DNA of 64,000 bases from Saccopteryx bilineata (taxonomy: Eukaryota > Chordata > Mammalia > Chiroptera > Emballonuridae), in the NCBI RefSeq assembly GCF_036850765.1, contig NC_089494.1, positions 230,906,779 to 230,970,778 on the forward strand. Reading direction: 5' to 3'. Made by a program: the position numbers and the translations under genes. The notes under the pieces are model-generated. The model worked only from the letters and a program-made list of their open reading frames with translations. It did no database searches and had not been told where the DNA came from. This document shows positions 1 through 12,621 of this stretch, one piece after another. Positions within the stretch are counted from its first letter, which is position 1; the number at the start of each line of letters is the position of its first letter.

Positions 1-48
1 TCCAGCTTCAGAAAAATGAAAAGAAAAAAGAAAAAGAAAAAAAAATTA
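1..48 (+). mobile_element. 3' tail of a type-A bat SINE (cut by window edge)
   Basis: The first bases match the end of the type-A SINE body (tccagcttcagaaaaat) followed by an A-rich tail. Only the tail lies in the window. Confidence 0.75.
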
Positions 49-1814
49 TAATAGTGTTTAGAATTTAAATTACCTGAATATTTGGGGGTGGTTTAAGCTT
101 AAAGGGTCAGATAGCCGAAGTATCTAGATTTTGCTAACCTTGTCTTGACCCATCCAATGGAATTGTTCTGTCCCCATGGGCTTCTGCATGGGGGCAAGTG
201 GGAGGGGGTTCTTGCCATTATTTAAGAGGATAGAGAGTAGAGAGGGTTTTGGACAGAGCTCTGACCTAGGGCTTCAGAATCTTCTATTTCAGCTACAAGC
301 TATCGGCCTTAAAGACAAGTGAAACCCTACAGTATCCTGAAGATCAGTGAATTTTTAAGAATGATAATGCTCTGGAGTCCTCTGTTACTGTAATTAACAA
401 TAAAGAGTAGGTAGGAAAGTGATATATAATACAGTGTTCATGGGATTGGAAGTGAATTTTTAGACATTAGAGTAGAACTATAATCTGTTCTTAAAAGATA
501 TTTTTTAAAAAGTTTCCTGCACAGTATATTCTAAATATACACATTTATTCTATGTCTGGATCTTAAGCCACATAATATTATAAAGTCATAGACAATTTAT
601 TCCAGCACTTAGATTATCAATACATAAAATGGAGTAAAATAAAAGAAACTGAGATTAAAAATAAATTTGGTATGAGTTGCAAGTGAAATCTACAAACTAC
701 TGAATTGTAAAATAAAGTAAAATCGATCCAATCTGCATAGCCTAACAAATAAGGAGATCACATGAGAGAGCACATAAGACTGACTATTTTTCTTTGTTCA
801 TCTTTCTCCTCAGTCTTTCCATAGATGTCATGACTAAGTTACATGCTTAATGAAGGTCTGGAAATATTTTAATGTGTGTAGCATTTCAGATACTACCACA
901 TGCATACAAGAGACTATTTTCATTCCAAATCATATATATTTATATTTCCTTTATTTATGTTAGATGTATATGCATGGCTAACTCTTTCTTAAGGAACATT
1001 CTATATTCATTTGAATTTGGTCAAAGGTAGTTTATATTTATATTATTTTCCATTAATATTATCTTATGCTTCATAGTGAATAATTATAAAATATCATTTG
1101 AGATAGCCTTATGTGTGGATAAAATCTCAAAATATTCTACCTTGTTATTAAATGATAGTTATTTGTCAAAAGATAAAGAGTTCATTTTCTAAAACAAATT
1201 TAGAAAGTTGCACTCTTCCAAAAAACACCTAAATATTTGAGTAATTATCCCTGAATTTAGAAACTTCTGCACGCTTTTCACGAGGATAGACTATGAGAAT
1301 ACAATTTTTAAGTTGTCTATGTCCTTTGGAAAGTTAAAGTTAAGTTGTTGCGCTTATTTGCAGGAAATGATAAATAACAGAATCCTGGTGTACATCTTAT
1401 TCTCCAATGATTTTTGACAAAATTGCAGAATCTTGTTTGAAACTGCTAGACACTAAAAATATATCTTTTTAATTAGTCAGTTCCTGTTTGGAAGTTTTCT
1501 CTTCCTCCCTCCCTTATTCTACCCATCCTCTGCCTCCCTCCATTGGAGCATCTCTCTCTCTCTCTCTTTCTCTGTCTCTAAAATGTTGAGTGAATAAAGA
1601 TTCTTTATTTAAAAGTTTCCTTAGACTTCTGCTTGGTAGTCTATTTCTGATAGTCTCTGATCATAAAACTGTACTTTCTTCTTTTTTTTTCTGCTCTTCT
1701 CTACTCTCTGATCCATCTAATAGATTTTAAATCTCCTGAGCAACATTTTCTCTAATTCTATTATGTGCTGTGATTTTATTTGACATGTTGAATGATGACA
1801 TGGATATGCTTTTA

Positions 1815-2190
1815 TTCTTTTTTCTTTTTTTGTATTTTTCCAAAGTTAGAAGCAGAGAGGCAGTCAGACAGACTCCTGCATGCACCTGACCAGGATCCAC
1901 CCAGCATGCCCACCAGGGGGCGATGCTCTGCCCATCTGGGGTGTTGCTCCATTGCAACCAGAGCCATTCGAGTGCCTGAGGCTGAGGCCATGGAGCTCTC
2001 CTCAGCACCTGGGCCAACTTTGCTCCAATGGAGCCTTGGCTGAGAAAGGGGAAGAAAGAGAGAGGAAGGAGAGGGGGAGGGGTGGAGAAGCAGATGGGCG
2101 CTTCTCCTGTGTGCCTGACCGGGAATTGAACCCTGGACTTCCATATGCTGGGCCGACGCTCTATGCTGAGCCAACCAGCTGGAGCTGGAA
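1815..2190 (-). mobile_element. Type-A tRNA-derived bat SINE
   Basis: Minus-strand copy with the tRNA-like head near 2190 and its tail near 1815. The 9-bp duplication ATGCTTTTA is at 1806-1814 and 2191-2199. The body contains the CTCF-like core CCACCAGGGGGCG at 1910-1922. The B box is degraded (GGTTCAATTCC on the minus strand). Confidence 0.9.
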
Positions 2191-2309
2191 ATGCTTTTAA
2201 ACTCTATTTACATTCTTTCTCCTATCAGCTTGCCACCAGTTACCAATTCATTTTTGTTTCTTGTTAATAATTTTCACAATAACTGATTTTTCTATGGAAT
2301 GATAGATCT

Positions 2310-2516
2310 GCCTGACCTGTGATGGTGCTGTAGATAAAGTGTCAACCTGGACCACTGAGGTCCCTAATTTGAAACCCTGGCTTGCCTGGTCAAGACACAT
2401 ATGGGAGTTGATGCTTCCTGCTCCTCCCCCCTTCTCTCTCTCTCTATCTCTCTCTCTTTCCTCTCTAAAATGAATAAGAAAATCCCCCCCAAAGAAAAAA
2501 CTCCCAAATAAAAAAA
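2310..2516 (+). mobile_element. Type-B bat SINE, short subtype
   Basis: Begins GCCTGACCTG and ends with a CT-rich tract and A-rich tail. An imperfect 13-bp duplication (GAATGATAGATCT versus GAATGATAAATCT) flanks it at 2297-2309 and 2517-2529. Confidence 0.88.
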
Positions 2517-4344
2517 GAATGATAAATCTTCCATCATACTGTCTAACCGGTATTATGTATACTTAGCTCTTATTTTGGGGAATTTAAGATGAAGGTCAGG
2601 TGGCAAAGTTTACATCGAAACAAAACATAGCTTTATTTCAGAGGGGAAAAATGAATAAAAAAGTAACTTATTCTTGAGGACATTTAATTGTGGAAGTTGT
2701 TTGGGACTTTCTTTGAATATTGATTTGACAAGGATGGTTTCTTACTAATTGAAACATGGTATACAATAAGCATTGAGGAGTTTTGAACTAAAGAGTTGTA
2801 TTGTAGTGAAAGGAATGGTTTGACCTTGTCTTTGCAGCAAGGTGGTCACAATAGATCATAAAAGAGCAAGTGGTTATGGCATGTCTTTTTTTTAAGACAT
2901 CCATGCTAAGAGCTGTGTGAGCATATTCACTCAACAGGCATTTACTGGCCACCTATGATATACTGTTTTGGTGTTTAGAGTTAAAAGGTGCTAAGAGCAT
3001 CCTTTGCTTCCTTGGTAATGAATGAAAAATCTATGTAATAAAACAATCTACTAAGAAAACGGAGAGGATGAGTGTTAGCATCTCTGCATTCTCAGAAAAG
3101 GGAGAAGAGAGAAGGACTGAGCAGAACTCTGTGGGATCACCCAGAGTGGGCAGGCTGGGGGCAGTGTTTGGATGGGTAGCTAGAAGCAGAAGGTATAGGA
3201 GAATCCCGTGGGGCTTGGATGGGGACTGGGTTTTGGCATGTCCCTCACTGTCAGGGGCCAGTGCTCACTTGCCTGGGTCAGAGGCAAGATCTCAGGAGCA
3301 CATGGTGGTGTGGGGCAGCCAGGAAAGCTGATGCAGGGACATGGCCCCTGGACCCTGGTGTGGCACAGACTGTCTGGCATAAACCCTTAGGGCTTAGAAC
3401 CAGGAGTCCCTCGGCAATTCCCTGAGGACTAGGAAGCTGAGCCCTTTCCTTGGTTCATCCTGTGCTTCCTGTACCACCCCAAGGAGGGAGAGGCCCCTGC
3501 CAAATAGGCTGCCTGATGTTTCTGGTCGCCTTTCTGCGTGGGGGAGTGAGAACTGATTTAGAATGATGAAATGACGCGGCATTCCTTGCACCACCCTGCT
3601 ATACCACTCTGAGCTCAGGTGTGGTCCCAGGCCTCACTTCTCACTGTTCCTTCCCATGGGCTATACCTTTCCTAGACTCCTCCCTACTCTCCACCTCACC
3701 TAAAAAGTTGCTTATTCTGTGTCCCATTCTTTCAAGTCTCAATATAATGAGAAGTTAAACAGTCTATAATTAAATTCAGAACTAAATTTTCTTAGGTAAA
3801 TGAATTAAAATGTAAGCTTTCTCAGACTTGAACAGAACACTTAAAATCATAACAGTGATAGGGTCTTCAAACCTGCTTTGGGCAGCAAAAACTCACTTTA
3901 AAAGGAAATTTTATGTGGACTCAAATGTATAAAGCAGACAGCTTCTCTCTGGTTGGAGTGGAGTAGGAGGCTGGGGACAGCCCTTTAACCCATAATGTGC
4001 CCCCCAAGTCCCTTTCCTTAGTATCTTAGAGCTTTTCTGAAAGCCACCGTTTTCACCCAATGTGGGTGTAGGTGTCAGGGGACATTAGACATCTCACGCA
4101 GACCAGTGGGGAAGATTATTTTAGGTAGATGGGTCTTTTATACTTTTTATCCTAACATACGCGCAAATGCTGCTCAGAAAGTCAGGCTTGTCTGCAGGCG
4201 GGAGTATTCCACTGTAACTGTAATTTAATATTTCATCAGCATTGGCTTCTTCTACCAATTAAAAAAATAAAATTGTAAGATATTTGTTGCCTTTGAACAC
4301 GTAAGACCAAGAAGTAAGCGTGACCATGTTGTCCAGCTAGGCAC

Positions 4345-4500
4345 CTGTGTTCTGGGTTTATTTATTCATTCAACACCTATTTAATTCTATTCTAGATTTG
4401 GGGCACAGGAGTGAGAAAAACTGAGAAGAAGCCTTCTCTCAAAGAGCTAATATTCTAGAAGGCAGAGAGAGACAATAAGCAAACAAATAAATACTATGTG
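4345..4500 (-). repeat. L2 3' end, antisense
   Basis: TTATTCATTCAACACCTATT and AAAGAGCTAATATTCTAGAA are reversed L2 3'-end phrases. Confidence 0.6.
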
Positions 4501-4924
4501 CTCATCTAAATTATGTGAGCCATAAAGAAGCAGGTTTGTTGGTTCGCTTGTTTAGCAGCGTGCAGTGCTGATGGTCTTGAGCATCGATGCTATTCGAAGT
4601 GACCAGCAAGATGCCCCATGTTGAATGGATGTCTCAGAGATGTTGAAGGAGGTGAAGGAGAAGATAAGGAGAATTTTTCACCTTAAGAGACAGAGACTTC
4701 TGAAGAAGTACCGATCCCACGTTTTAATGATGGGATAAGCGGAACAGGCAGCTGTGAGCCTGGCTTCATTCTTAGAGTGTAAATATATTCCCGTCGTCGA
4801 TGACCCTCCACCCGAGCTCCTGCATCTGCGAGAGTGCTCACAGTTTATTTAACCTGAACCAACTTGTAGGCAGAACTTCGTACCACTCTGTGCTCCTCAC
4901 AAAGACTGTACTCATATGAAAGTA

Positions 4925-6495
4925 TGAAAAATGCTTTTGCTGTTACCTCACTTCCCTGGTAGTCTACCTCCCCCTTTGCGCATTCTCTTCTGCAGCCAAA
5001 GGGTGCTTTGCTTTCTGGACTTCTGCCTCTCCTCCCATTTCCTCTTCAACACACTCCAGTCTGACTTTGGTCCTCACCACTCCATCGACACTGCACTCCT
5101 CAGGGTCCCCGCTGACACTGACCTCCGTGTTGCCAAACCCAGTTCTCACTTCCCAGTTTCATCTTACTTGACTGTGAGCAGCATCTGACACAGTCGTTGC
5201 CTCCTCCGACCCACGTTCCTTCACTGGCCTCCAGGTCACCACGTTCCCCTGCTGCTTTTCTTCCTGGCGTTCCTTCTCGGTCTCTTTGCTGGCTCCTCCC
5301 CCTCTCTAGGGTTATTAACTCTGGGCTTTACTAGCTCAATCCTCATTCGTCTCCTCTTCACCATCTCACTGATTATTAGTCTTCACTGTTGCCACTGTTT
5401 CCTTGGTGATCTGATCCAGGCACAGCACTGGCTTTAAACTGGTTCACCGATGACTCACGCATTTATTTACCTTTGTAGTCCTGTCCTCTTTCCTGGACCT
5501 TGAACTTATGCATCCAGTTGTTTACTCAGCATCTCCACATGGGCGTCTAGTCGATAGGTCAGACCCAACATGTCCTAACTATAACTCCTGACTTTTTTCC
5601 CATGGTCTTGCTCCTCAGGGAGCCTTCCCCACCTCAGCAGACGGCAGTCCCAGTGTTCTGATTAGCTGGCAATGTGACATCATCACTGGCTCTCATCTCT
5701 CCCTCACAACTCTCATTGTGGGCCAGGAAACCTTCTGGGCTCTACTTCCATACTGCATACATGCAGTGTCTAATCATGCTCAGCACCCCACTGCTCCCCG
5801 CCCCCGCCCCGCCATCACCTCTCTGTGGATAACCTTCAGAGCCTTCTGACTTATTCCTACAGCTTTCCTCGCCCCTCCGCAGTGTTTCCATACGGCAGGA
5901 GAGATCATGAAAACGTCAGCGAGATCAATATCATGATCTTGAAAACGTCAGTGAGATCATGCTACTCTGGACTCAAACCTTGTAGTGACTCTTCTCTCTT
6001 TGTTTAACTTGCAGACTCCTTCCGAACCGTATGGTGTTGGGCCCTTCCTTCCGCTGTCTCATCTCTTCCTACACTCCCCCTCACTCCCTATTCTAGTCTT
6101 CCAGTCACACCTGTCTCCTGAGGCTTCTGGCACGCACCAGGCGTGTGCCTGTCTGAGGGTCTCTGTTGGCACTTCTGCTGAAATCCGCCTGAGATTTGGT
6201 TAAATCCCTCACCTCTTTCAAGGTGTTGCTCCAATGTCCCTTTTTAATGAGGCTGCCCTGGCCCTCTCACTGACTCAGGCTCTCTCCTACCCCAGCCCAC
6301 ATCTCCTACCTCTCTTCATTGGCTGCACATTGTTTTCCCTTTATAGCACTCAGAACCTTCTGACCTAATATACTGTGATTTCCTTATTTTTTGTGTCCAG
6401 TGGTATTTTTGTCTCTCTAGAATATAACCTCCACAGAGCAAAGGACCCAGTCCTTATTCAGTGATGTACCGAAGCTCCCAGAATGCCGCATTGGC
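4925..6495 (+). repeat. Long L2 LINE fragment
   Basis: CT-rich sense-strand L2: CTCCTCAGGGAGCCTTCCCC, CAGGCACAGCACTGGC and GAATATAACCTCCACAGAGC followed by AGGACCCAGTCC are L2 3'-part phrases. The frame is heavily mutated. Confidence 0.75.
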
Positions 6496-6716
6496 TAAGT
6501 AAGTGAGTGGAAAGATAGAGAGCTACCTCAGCTTTGCCGATTCCTTATGGCCGGTGGAGGAAGTGACACCCCTCCCATTCCTCAGGAAACAACTTGAAAT
6601 ATCCCATTAGCTGTTTCTGTTTTTTAAAGGGTCTTCTCTATACTGTGCTCCTCAGGGAGGCTCAGCTGACTGTTTCATTTATGTTTTTCTCCTGACAGTG
6701 CCCAGCACACTGGTTC

Positions 6717-6760
6717 CTCCCTCTCTCTGTCTCTCTCTCTCTCTCTGTCTCTCTCTCCAT
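6717..6760. repeat. CT-rich simple repeat
   Basis: A run of CTCTCT interrupted by CTGT units. Confidence 0.85.
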
Positions 6761-7010
6761 TTGAGGGTTCTCTCTTTATACACAGAACTGTCTGATTCCC
6801 TTAAGCAAACCTACCCCAAACACATTAATGTAACAAAATGAAGGGCCTTCCCGTTAACATGACTTAGAAGGTAGGGGAAAGACAGAGGTTGCTCACTTGA
6901 GCATAACTTGGGGTGCTTGCTCTGCTCTGTCACCTCCTGTCTTTTGCCCCAGTGATTGTTACCCACCTATTATGCCCAAAGACACAGTGCTCTCTTCAAA
7001 GGGAATTCTT

Positions 7011-7416
7011 TTTTTTTTTTTTTTTTTTTTTTTGCATTTTTCTGAAGCTGGAAACGGGGAGAGACAGCGGGACAGACTCCCGCATGCGCCCGACCGGGAT
7101 CCACCCGACACGCCCACCAGGGGCGACACTCCGCCCACCAGGGGGCGATGCTCTGCCTCTCAGGGGCGTTGCTCTGCCGCTACCAGAGCCACTCCAGCGC
7201 CTGGGGCAGAGGCCAAGGAGCCATCCCCAGCGCCCGGGCCATCCTTGTTCCAATGGAGCCCCGGCTGCGGGAGGGGAAGAGAGAGACAGAGAGGAAGGAG
7301 GGGGTGGGGGTGGAGAAGCAAATGGGCGCTTCTCCTATGTGCCCTGGCCGGGAATCGAACCCAGCTCCCCCACACGCCAGGCCGACGATCTACCGCTGAG
7401 CCAACCGGCCAGGGCC
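7011..7416 (-). mobile_element. Type-A bat SINE, young, with internal duplication
   Basis: Perfect 15-bp duplication TCAAAGGGAATTCTT at 6996-7010 and 7417-7431, with a long pure T tail. A segment of about 25 bp containing CGCCCACCAGGGG is repeated in tandem at about 7111-7160, giving two CTCF-like cores. On the minus strand the head reads GCCCTGGCCGGTTGGCTCAG. Confidence 0.93.
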
Positions 7417-8689
7417 TCAAAGGGAATTCTTATATTAGCTTCTAAAAGATTATACTTACTCTTTTTCTTGTAGTCAAATAACTTTGTAACAGGTCAGAGC
7501 AATACAGTTGGCAGCAACTTAGTTTCCAGCATCCTGGTCAATGGAGGATGGACAGGCTCTTAGGACAGCCTCAGGTGATGATGCCTGTGCCAGGCCGGCT
7601 TTGTCTTCAGAGGGAGAGCCAACCTGACTTTCAGACTTTAAACAAGGGCTCAAAGATGGGGTGAATGAGGACACTATACAGTCAGAGATTGGTGAGTAAT
7701 TCCTGAAAAAGACTCTAAAAGTTAACAACCAGAGTAATGAGAACATATAAATGCTGCTTATAATACACATAGGCAGAGAGAACTGAGAGGGCTCAAGGCA
7801 GTTGCAGAAAAGCTAAAGGTCATTCCAGGCTTTGGGTGCTATCTCAGCAGCCTGTTATCAGAGACAAGGACACTGAAAAAGAGCTGGTTGTCCTCGTGGG
7901 TATATATTCTTCAGAATCCATGGAATTTTGAAGTCTAGGTGATTTGTAATTGACTTCATAATCTGGACATGTAAGCTAGTGTCTTAAGTAGTACACCTTT
8001 GTAGACTGCTATCTTTGCAAGAACGTTACTTGTCACATGTGTAAATGGAAGTCAACTTGGATGATGAAGTGTCTTTAGCTGATAGAAGTATCCCCTATCA
8101 GGTGGAGACTAATAGAGTGTCTGGTACACTTAGGTGAAGAGTTACTTTTGTTTTCTTTACTGCTATATTTCCAGGTGTTAGAATAATATCTGGCATGTGA
8201 TAGACCGTAAATATTTGTTTAATAAATGAATAAATCTTCCATTAATCCATCTGCCATTTATTTAAAGCCCTATATCTACCTCTTAGAATTAGAGAGGATG
8301 TTGGTGGAAGTGATCTCAATATTGTATAGTATGACTTTGCCTCTGGGACTCTCTTTGCCATCGGAAGGGCTAAGCCTAAAAAAAAAAAAAAGGCTATTGG
8401 AAGATGGTTGTTATAAAACAGCAAAATGTATGGTTGAAAATTGCTACAGAAACTTGTGAAGAACTCTCTCAGGGTATTCTCTAAGAAACCTAGAGCTGAT
8501 GTGGAATGTCATCTCCTCTGGTCCAGTTCACTCAAAGGAAAGACATTTATCTTTTATTTAGATTTGTCTTTTGTTTAGAGAGAAAAATAAAGGCAAGTTT
8601 GAACTCTTGACTTGACCCTGATGCCCTTGAGCCGACCGCATATCAGGTGACTACACAACTGCCTCTGTTTTAGAAACAAAGCTGGTGGA

Positions 8690-8890
8690 CGTTGTGAGGA
8701 CGGAGCCTGGAGCACAGACCCTGTTCTGCAGGGGTTTCCACCCTTCCCTGGCTATATGGCTTTGGGCAATTGCTGTCTCACCCAGACGACACTCTAGCTC
8801 CACTATTTGTAAATGACCTCTTCCCCTCAAGGAAGGGTGAGAGAATGTCTACCTCTCTGCTTTATGGGGCTGTTTGGAAATTCCAAGTAA
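8690..8890 (+). repeat. MIR-like SINE
   Basis: TGGCTATATGGCTTTGGGCA followed by a CACTATTTGTAAATGAC-type core fits MIR. Confidence 0.55.
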
Positions 8891-9499
8891 GATGCGTTTG
8901 AAGTATTTTTCTAGTTGGACAGTTTTATACAAATAAAAGTGGAAATTCTGAACAGGTTAAAGAGAAATCAAACAGAGAATATAAAAATGTTATTATAATT
9001 TTATAAAAATATAATAATATTGACTAATGAAACTCTGAACTTCTAAAGAAAAGAATAAAGGAACAATTGACAATGTCCTATGGCTGAAGGCAGCCACTCT
9101 TCCCCCAGGGGAACCACACAAAAGCAGTCAGTTTCTGCTGAATCAGCTGAGATGCAGGACAGCAATAATCAAAACAAGGCAAGCAATGCTACTTTTTAAA
9201 TTTGATCCAGATTTGATATAACCATACACAAGAAATGGCTTTACTGGAGTAAAATACATAGGGTCCTAAAGACGAAGTCTAGATGTTAGGAGATAGCTAA
9301 TGTTGGGCTTCCGCTACATTTGCAAGGGATCATCAGAGCCATAAGGTAGGGAGTGTGATGATTCTTCTGAAGCGTTGCAGTTGCTGAAGTGCAGGCAGAT
9401 GCACTTTATGCACTCTCTAGTATAATACAGAAACAGCCTTACAGTATGATAGACCCGTATTCCTGGAAAAGTTTCTCTTAACCCTAGAGAGAGGATATT

Positions 9500-9990
9500 G
9501 TATAGACTGGCTAGTACAATCTCAGTGTTTCCATTTTATAGCTGGCTTCCTCTCTCCCCTTCAGGAGCCTGTACCTGTAGCTGTAGGAGCGCAGTCCTGC
9601 GCTGTATCCTCCAAGACTATACAAATTATAAGAATGCTTCATATCTGGGTACATGGAGTCCATTTGTATTGGTATGGAAATCATGGGGTGTAATGGAAAA
9701 CCGGACTTCCGTTGTTGGTACCGTGATGTTTGCACATGATAGCATCATAAGTGACTTACCAAATCAAGTAGTACTTAACGTCCAGCAAATTGAAACCCTG
9801 ATTTCTTTGATAGCATTGGAAAATAAGCCATTAACAGTATCGTTTTCTTTGCCTTGTAGCAATGTGTTGTGCTTCATAGAGGTTGAGGTGGCTTGTTCCC
9901 ATAAAAGGTCCGTTAGGAACCTCTTTGGTGCCAGTGGCCTCCCTGCTGGGGCCCAGGAACGTGGCTGGGATGAGAGCCTTGAGCTTTAGA
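9500..9990 (-). pseudogene. Possible broken coding sequence, unidentified
   Basis: The minus strand shows protein-like pieces in more than one frame. One is GFPLHPMISIPIQMDSMYPD continuing to KHSYNLYSLGGYSAGLRSYS in one frame (9511-9735). Another is IPATFLGPSREATGTKEVPN then GPFMGTSHLNLYEAQ further right in another frame. Stops interrupt both. This could be a processed pseudogene or chance; I recognise no family. No poly-A tail or target duplication was found. Confidence 0.25.
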
Positions 9991-10249
9991 GCCTGGAACG
10001 GTCAATCTGCACTTTCCTGAATTTCAACTTCTGAGTTAACATGTTGCATATTTTCTGATCCCGTTTAGTTGGTCAACAAGGTTCTTCCCATCCAGGAATC
10101 CATGCTTAAGGGGTGGTGACAGTCAGGCAGGGCGACGAAGAGCGACGGAAGTTTTCGAGAGTTGTATTTCTCACCTGTTACTCTGAATCGGGAACTCATG
10201 AAAAAAGTTAGTGGGTTGTTGTTTTTTAAATTCAAAAAGTAAGACACAG

Positions 10250-10760
10250 TCATTATATGAACATTTGTAAAATACAATGAATCTATAAAATACAATGAAA
10301 AATTGCTTTAAATTCTAATACTAGGGATAATCACAGTAACCTTTGATTTACTTCTATCTGGGCCAAATTACATTATGCATTTTTTGAACCATATGGTATT
10401 TTTCTACTTTAATTATCTTGAATTTTGTTCCAGGACATTAAGTATTTTCTACAGCATGCTTTTTCAGTGGCTATAATGGTATCCCTTCTTACAGAGGTAC
10501 AAAAACTTATTTGACCAGTTGCCTACTATTATTGCACAGTTGTTAGTTCACATTTTCCTCATTATAAACCATGAGGTGTGGATAGCCTTAAAAATAAAAA
10601 CTTTCATTTATTCATAATAGTTTCCTTTGTAGAAAGTCCAAGAAATAAGATTGCTGGATCAAAGATTATGCACATCTAAAAGGCATTTGATAGACATTGC
10701 CAAATATTTAGGTGTATTTTTAACCTTCATTTTGTGGAACTGATTATGAAAAGTTTCTAG
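10250..10760 (-). repeat. Degenerate old repeat, possibly L1ME-type 3' end
   Basis: Phrases such as AAGATTGCTGGATCAAAG and ATGCACATCTAAAAGGCATT are common to old antisense L1 ends. Class not certain. Confidence 0.4.
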
Positions 10761-10937
10761 ATTTTATCGTGTATTTATTGCCTGTAGTAATTTTGAAACA
10801 ACTGATTATTTGTTGAATTGTGAGAAGAAAATGAGCCTGAACACTAGTGGCAGAGAATACCAGGACGCAGCGTGTTCAAGAAAATGAAAGGATGGAAATA
10901 TTATTTGCTAATGCTATTTTACAGTCTTTGTGCAAAG

Positions 10938-11283
10938 TTTTTTTTTTTTTCCCCCCGAAGCTGGAAACGGGGAGGCAGTCAGACAGACTCCCGCATGCAC
11001 CCGACCGGGATCCACCCGGCATGCCCACCAGGAGGCGATGCTTTAGCCCCCTGGGGCGTCGCTCTGTTGCGTCCAGAGCCATTCTAGCCACAGAGCCATC
11101 CCCAGCGCCCGGGCTATCTTTGCTCCAATGGAGCCTCGCTGCGGGAGGGGAAGAGAGAGACAGAGAGGAAGGGGAGGGGTGGAGAAGCAAATGGGCGCCT
11201 CTCCTGTGTGCCCTGGCCGGGAATCGAACCTGGGACTCCTGCACGCCGGGCCGACGCTCTACCGCTGAGCCAACCAGCCAGGG
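10938..11283 (-). mobile_element. Type-A bat SINE
   Basis: Full-length body with head near 11283 and T tail at 10938-10952. The tRNA-like B box GGTTCGATTCC is intact on the minus strand. The CTCF-like core is altered to CCACCAGGAGGCG. I could not fix a clean duplication. Confidence 0.88.
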
Positions 11284-11900
11284 AAAAAACTTTGACAGTT
11301 TTAACTGGCATTTTTATTAAAGCAAGTAAACATATTTTAAATACAGGGGTGTGGAGTCCGTGCCTGTGTCACGCACACTTCAGTTGTTACTTTACTACTT
11401 TAATTTTCTCTGTACAGCATGGAGCAGTGTTGTAGAAGATAAGGTTGTTTTTGTTTTTTATAATCACATGTACATGGTTTATTTCTGAAAGGTTTTCAAA
11501 AACAATATTTACTCAAGAAATAGCACTTCACTTTGAAATAATTTTCCGTTATTAAGAAAAATACTCCCATTTTAGTATTTTCCCCACGAAAGTTGAACAA
11601 TTGATGAGCCACCTCCTTGTGCTCTGAACCACGTGGACGCCTGTCACTCCGCAACCCACTGGTGAATTTTCTTTGGCTTTCCTTAGACACACACTCTTTG
11701 TGTTATTCCCAAGGAATTTCGCAATTAAGGTTTGAGGGGGCCAAAGAAAAATTGGTGACAGTGAACCTGAGGAAATTTAGAAACAAGTCAGTTGACTGGC
11801 AAGGAAAGATTTTCTTTCTGTTCTTTGTTTCTCCTAATTTTCAAAGGAAGAGAAACAAGCTCTTATTCTGACATTGTTTCTCTGCCCTTTTTTTTTTCAG

Positions 11901-12014
11901 TGCTCTGCGGAGGGGGCGAGAGCTTCCTGTGTGGCAGTGGAATCTGCGTCCCCAGGAAACTGCAGTGTAATGGCTACAATGACTGTGACGACTGGAGTGA
12001 TGAGGCTCATTGCA
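11901..12014 (+). CDS. CORIN: CORIN exon: LDLR class A repeat 1
   Basis: A 114-nt exon preceded by a long pyrimidine tract and cag, and followed by the donor gtatgt. It enters and leaves in phase 1. The product runs from [13 protein letters not shown] to DDWSDEAHC and has six cysteines in the LDLR-A spacing. The C-terminal D-x-S-D-E calcium cage (DDWSDE) is intact. In corin, LDLR repeats 1-4 with frizzled-1 form the extracellular region needed for efficient pro-ANP cleavage (family knowledge). The upstream exon, which should end frizzled-1, was not found in the preceding 11.9 kb. Confidence 0.96.
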
Positions 12015-12621
12015 GTATGTGAGCGGCTGTTTGGGGGTCGTCTGGGTGGACAGGGATGCTATTCAGGGGCCTAGAAACCAGAGCCATTCCATTGTCAAAT
12101 CCTGACAACCACCGGCATTTGTGTGGACTGCTTGTAGTTTGCCTTTCGGAAGGGAGTGACCGTGTTTGTCTTCCCCCATGTGACAGCAGTGTGTTTGCAC
12201 ACCTTTCAAAGGCGTGATTTCATTAGGAACTCGACAGCTAGATGCCACACTGGAACATATCAGGGACTGAAGTGTTTTTGCATAAAATGTCTTAAAATTA
12301 GGAGAAGGCTTTTCGTTTATTTTGTTTGGGTGAGGATTTTTGTTTTTGTTTTTAAAGCTTTATGGGTATAAAGGTCAACTTTTTAAAAAGAACATTTTTA
12401 ATAGGAAAACTTTTCACCCTCATGATTCTTAGCAGTCATGACACAGCAGATGCAGGGCACCCTGTTTGTTTGCGCTTCCTCTGAACGTGAAGATAGCCAA
12501 TAGCATTAGCTGTTTTAAATCCATGAATCAGTGGATTCAGCCTTACACACCCTCAATGTATATACTTCCCGTTGATTTGATTAGTTGTTTTCACTGAATT
12601 GGTCGGTGGTTTGCCAAGCAT

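Larger units (their letters stand above)
1..11900 (+). other. CORIN: CORIN intron upstream of LDLR1 (3' part)
   Basis: No CORIN exon is visible. The intron holds SINE copies at the left edge, 1815, 2310, 7011 and 10938, a long L2 at 4925-6495, a MIR at 8690 and a possible broken coding stretch at 9500-9990. The stretches 60-1540, 2530-4340 and 7440-8680 show only AT-rich unique sequence without recognisable genes. Confidence 0.85.

Noticed and set aside
6897..7473. Open frames of 182-186 codons
   Set aside because: They lie mostly inside a SINE; GC-rich SINE bodies often stay open in several frames.
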